Shown here: in pieces, positions 62,420 to 64,000 of the stretch
Position numbering within the stretch: the first letter of the stretch is position 1
How the letters are laid out: every line of letters starts with the position of its first letter
Assembly: GCA_013178375.1 (NCBI GenBank)
Contig: JABLXQ010000011.1
Coordinates: 1 to 64,000 of the forward strand
Origin: Gammaproteobacteria bacterium
GTDB taxonomy: Bacteria; Pseudomonadota; Gammaproteobacteria; Pseudomonadales; Ketobacteraceae
Direction: 5' to 3'
Length of the DNA stretch: 64,000 bases
The notes under the pieces: model-generated
Seen by the model: the letters and a program-made list of their open reading frames with translations, nothing else
Told to the model about the DNA's origin: nothing
Database searches by the model: none
Made by a program: the position numbers and the translations under genes

Positions 62420-63823
62420 TCAGAAGGGCAACGTAATCGCCCGCCCCAGCGCCTTGCCCTTGCGCTCGCAATACGCCACCTGGATACCGTTCAAATCAAT
62501 ATCCAGCCGCGCGAAATTATCCTGCGAGTGCACGGACGATGACTTGCCCATCACATATTTACGCTGGCCCCTGGTTGCCAGCTCACCCTTAAAGATGAAA
62601 TCGTTTTTCTCCATGTGGGGATAGGGCCAGAACAGTGACGACGAAATGATGCTGTACACTTTGAACTCGGGATCGTCCGCTGCTGTTATCTGGCTGGTGA
62701 AAGAGCAGTGCACATCACCGGACACGAAGGCGACACGGCGAATCTTGTTGGTAAAAATGTGGTCCAGAATCTTGCTGCGTTCTGCGAGATAGGCACCCCA
62801 CTTGTCGTCGGAATCAGTGCGCAGGTCGGGGATGAACGGCACTGACGTGACGATCATCTTCACCCGCCCCGAGCCATCCGAGAGCCACTGCAGCAACGCG
62901 TTCATCTGCGCCGACTTGATCATCTGCCGCCGCGCCGGATCTTCATGCCACAGCCGTTCGGAGCGCACGTCCATCACAAACCAGTCCACGCAGCCTTTAC
63001 TGAAGGTGTACCAGAAACGGGTGGGCGTGCCGGTCACCCAGCCCTCCTTGTCGAGCTCGAATACCGGGCTGTGGCTGCACTGGTAAATCTGGTAGGCGTG
63101 AATGGCATGGGGGTACAGCGTCGCCATGTCCTTGTTGGTGGCCTTGTTGGGCCAGTTGTCCTCGATTTCGTGATCGTCGAGGATCATGTAGGTGGGCACT
63201 TCGGACATCAGACGGCGCACGTGGTCCTGGGAAAATACTTCCTGGTAGCGTTCCAGAAACTGGTCCAGCTTGCGATCCGGCGAGATGAAATTGAGGTCGT
63301 CAGCGTAGATCTGGTCGCCCACCATCAGCAGGGCGTCAATGGGCCGGGTGCGGTGCTGCACCAGAATGGAGTGAAAGGTTTTGTCGCCACGATCATCGAA
63401 AATCTCGCCGCCAAACAGTTTCAGCAGATAGCGGCAGGAACCCACCACCACGGAATGGCCGGCGGTGGCAGTGTCGGCCGGGGTTTTGAAACGCCAGACG
63501 GGCAGCTGATCCCAGTTGAATTCGCTGTGCTGCACGTTGTCCAGATCCGAATCCACCAGGAACCAGCCAGCCTGGTATTCGTAAAAGGTGGCCGGCTTGA
63601 GTTTCAGCAGGGGAAAAACACCGGTCATGTCGAAATTGGGCGACATCTTGCCCACCTTCTGCCCCAGCCAGTCCTTGCCCTGCTCGCGCCAGCGCACGGC
63701 ACCGAAACAGCGGCGGTAACCTTTGGGTTTGGTGGCTTCGAAACGGCCGCGAAACCAGAGTCGGGCTTCAGAGGAAGTGGTGTGGCCAACAATCGGCCCG
63801 ACGGTGGGTGAAGTCAGTTTCAT
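62420..63823 (-). CDS. PhoD-like alkaline phosphatase family protein
   Basis: A 467-residue metallophosphoesterase of the PhoD type. It has the metal ligand sites VVVGSCRYL, LLMVGDQIYADDL, MILDDHEIEDNW and FVSGDVHCSF, plus DVRSERLWHEDPARRQMIKSAQMNALLQWL. No signal peptide or Tat motif is present, so it may be cytoplasmic, unlike classic PhoD. Start 63823 (MKLTSPTVGP) follows AAGGAG. Substrates could be phosphodiesters, which is not shown. The 177 bases to the window end hold no recognised gene. Confidence 0.9.
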   Translation of the reverse strand: MKLTSPTVGPIVGHTTSSEARLWFRGRFEATKPKGYRRCFGAVRWREQGKDWLGQKVGKMSPNFDMTGVFPLLKLKPATFYEYQAGWFLVDSDLDNVQHSEFNWDQLPVWRFKTPADTATAGHSVVVGSCRYLLKLFGGEIFDDRGDKTFHSILVQHRTRPIDALLMVGDQIYADDLNFISPDRKLDQFLERYQEVFSQDHVRRLMSEVPTYMILDDHEIEDNWPNKATNKDMATLYPHAIHAYQIYQCSHSPVFELDKEGWVTGTPTRFWYTFSKGCVDWFVMDVRSERLWHEDPARRQMIKSAQMNALLQWLSDGSGRVKMIVTSVPFIPDLRTDSDDKWGAYLAERSKILDHIFTNKIRRVAFVSGDVHCSFTSQITAADDPEFKVYSIISSSLFWPYPHMEKNDFIFKGELATRGQRKYVMGKSSSVHSQDNFARLDIDLNGIQVAYCERKGKALGRAITLPF

Positions 63824-64000
63824 GGGGCGCTCCTTGAATCGCGTGAACAGTGCAACGCCGAGATCCATCTCGTCAGGGCGACGCAAATGCGCCGGAACCT
63901 GCAACCCGGTTAGAGAAACATAGTCAAGAATGGGGAAAGGTGGAAGCGGGAGCGGAAAGCGCGCTATTTCGACCGGCTGAAACCAGCCAGATCCGCCTGA

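Overview
The window looks like a chromosome segment of a GC-rich, aerobic, probably marine, lipid- or hydrocarbon-degrading gammaproteobacterium. The evidence is many lipid-type SDR enzymes, a Marinobacter-type fatty acyl reductase split into two genes, an AlkJ-like GMC oxidoreductase, a PETase-like polyester hydrolase, PlpD and Lnb-type envelope proteins, and gammaproteobacterial housekeeping genes (cydAB, pntAB, rlmJ, prfC, nhaA). The genus cannot be fixed from sequence alone. No rRNA, tRNA, CRISPR array or prophage was seen.

Layout. 1-3.7 kb: leftward cydP-cydA-cydB operon (cydB runs off the edge) with a divergent sigma-54 activator; a -24/-12 promoter and a palindrome lie between them. 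3.7-8.5 kb: an unknown membrane protein, the PETase-like hydrolase and the three-gene transhydrogenase pntAA-pntAB-pntB. 8.7-18 kb: PilZ, SDR, TM2, SlyD-like, rlmJ, DyP peroxidase, an ilvD broken by an in-frame TAA, a PaiB-like protein, a quinone-oxidoreductase-like enzyme and a TetR regulator. 18.1-24.4 kb: lipid region with the split fatty acyl reductase under a palindromic operator, a tiny lipoprotein, nhaA, a hydroxyacyl-CoA-type SDR, a thioesterase and a crotonase. 24.5-26.6 kb: class D beta-lactamase, CopD-like protein, lipoprotein. 26.7-30.2 kb: an EF-G paralogue behind a long structured leader that has the layout of a transcription attenuator, plus a divergent GGDEF protein. 30.6-34.5 kb: two secreted or lipid-anchored trypsin-like proteases, a lipoprotein and an N-terminally truncated Rho paralogue of lower GC. 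34.8-41.6 kb: a large MalT-like LuxR regulator, small SnoaL-like protein, large lipoprotein, dihaem cytochrome c and a periplasmic protein. 41.6-46.5 kb: accessory patch with a deleted IS1380-type element that keeps both ends, a TonB receptor, a chemoreceptor fragment and a 21-bp tandem repeat. 46.5-64 kb: GMC oxidoreductase, flavin/2Fe-2S reductase, pentapeptide protein, prfC, outer membrane proteins, GST, PlpD-type patatin, Lnb/DUF4105 protein, a DUF3604-HupE-PPIase cluster and a PhoD-like phosphatase.

Functional threads: respiration and redox balance (bd oxidase, transhydrogenase, cytochrome c, DyP), acyl-CoA and aldehyde/alcohol lipid metabolism, envelope and secreted hydrolases, c-di-GMP (PilZ, GGDEF), and translation or transcription stress (EF-G paralogue, RF3, Rho paralogue). 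The strongest candidates for something not yet described are the EF-G paralogue leader, the sigma-54 control of cytochrome bd, the two-gene acyl reductase and the Rho paralogue lacking its RNA-binding N-terminus.
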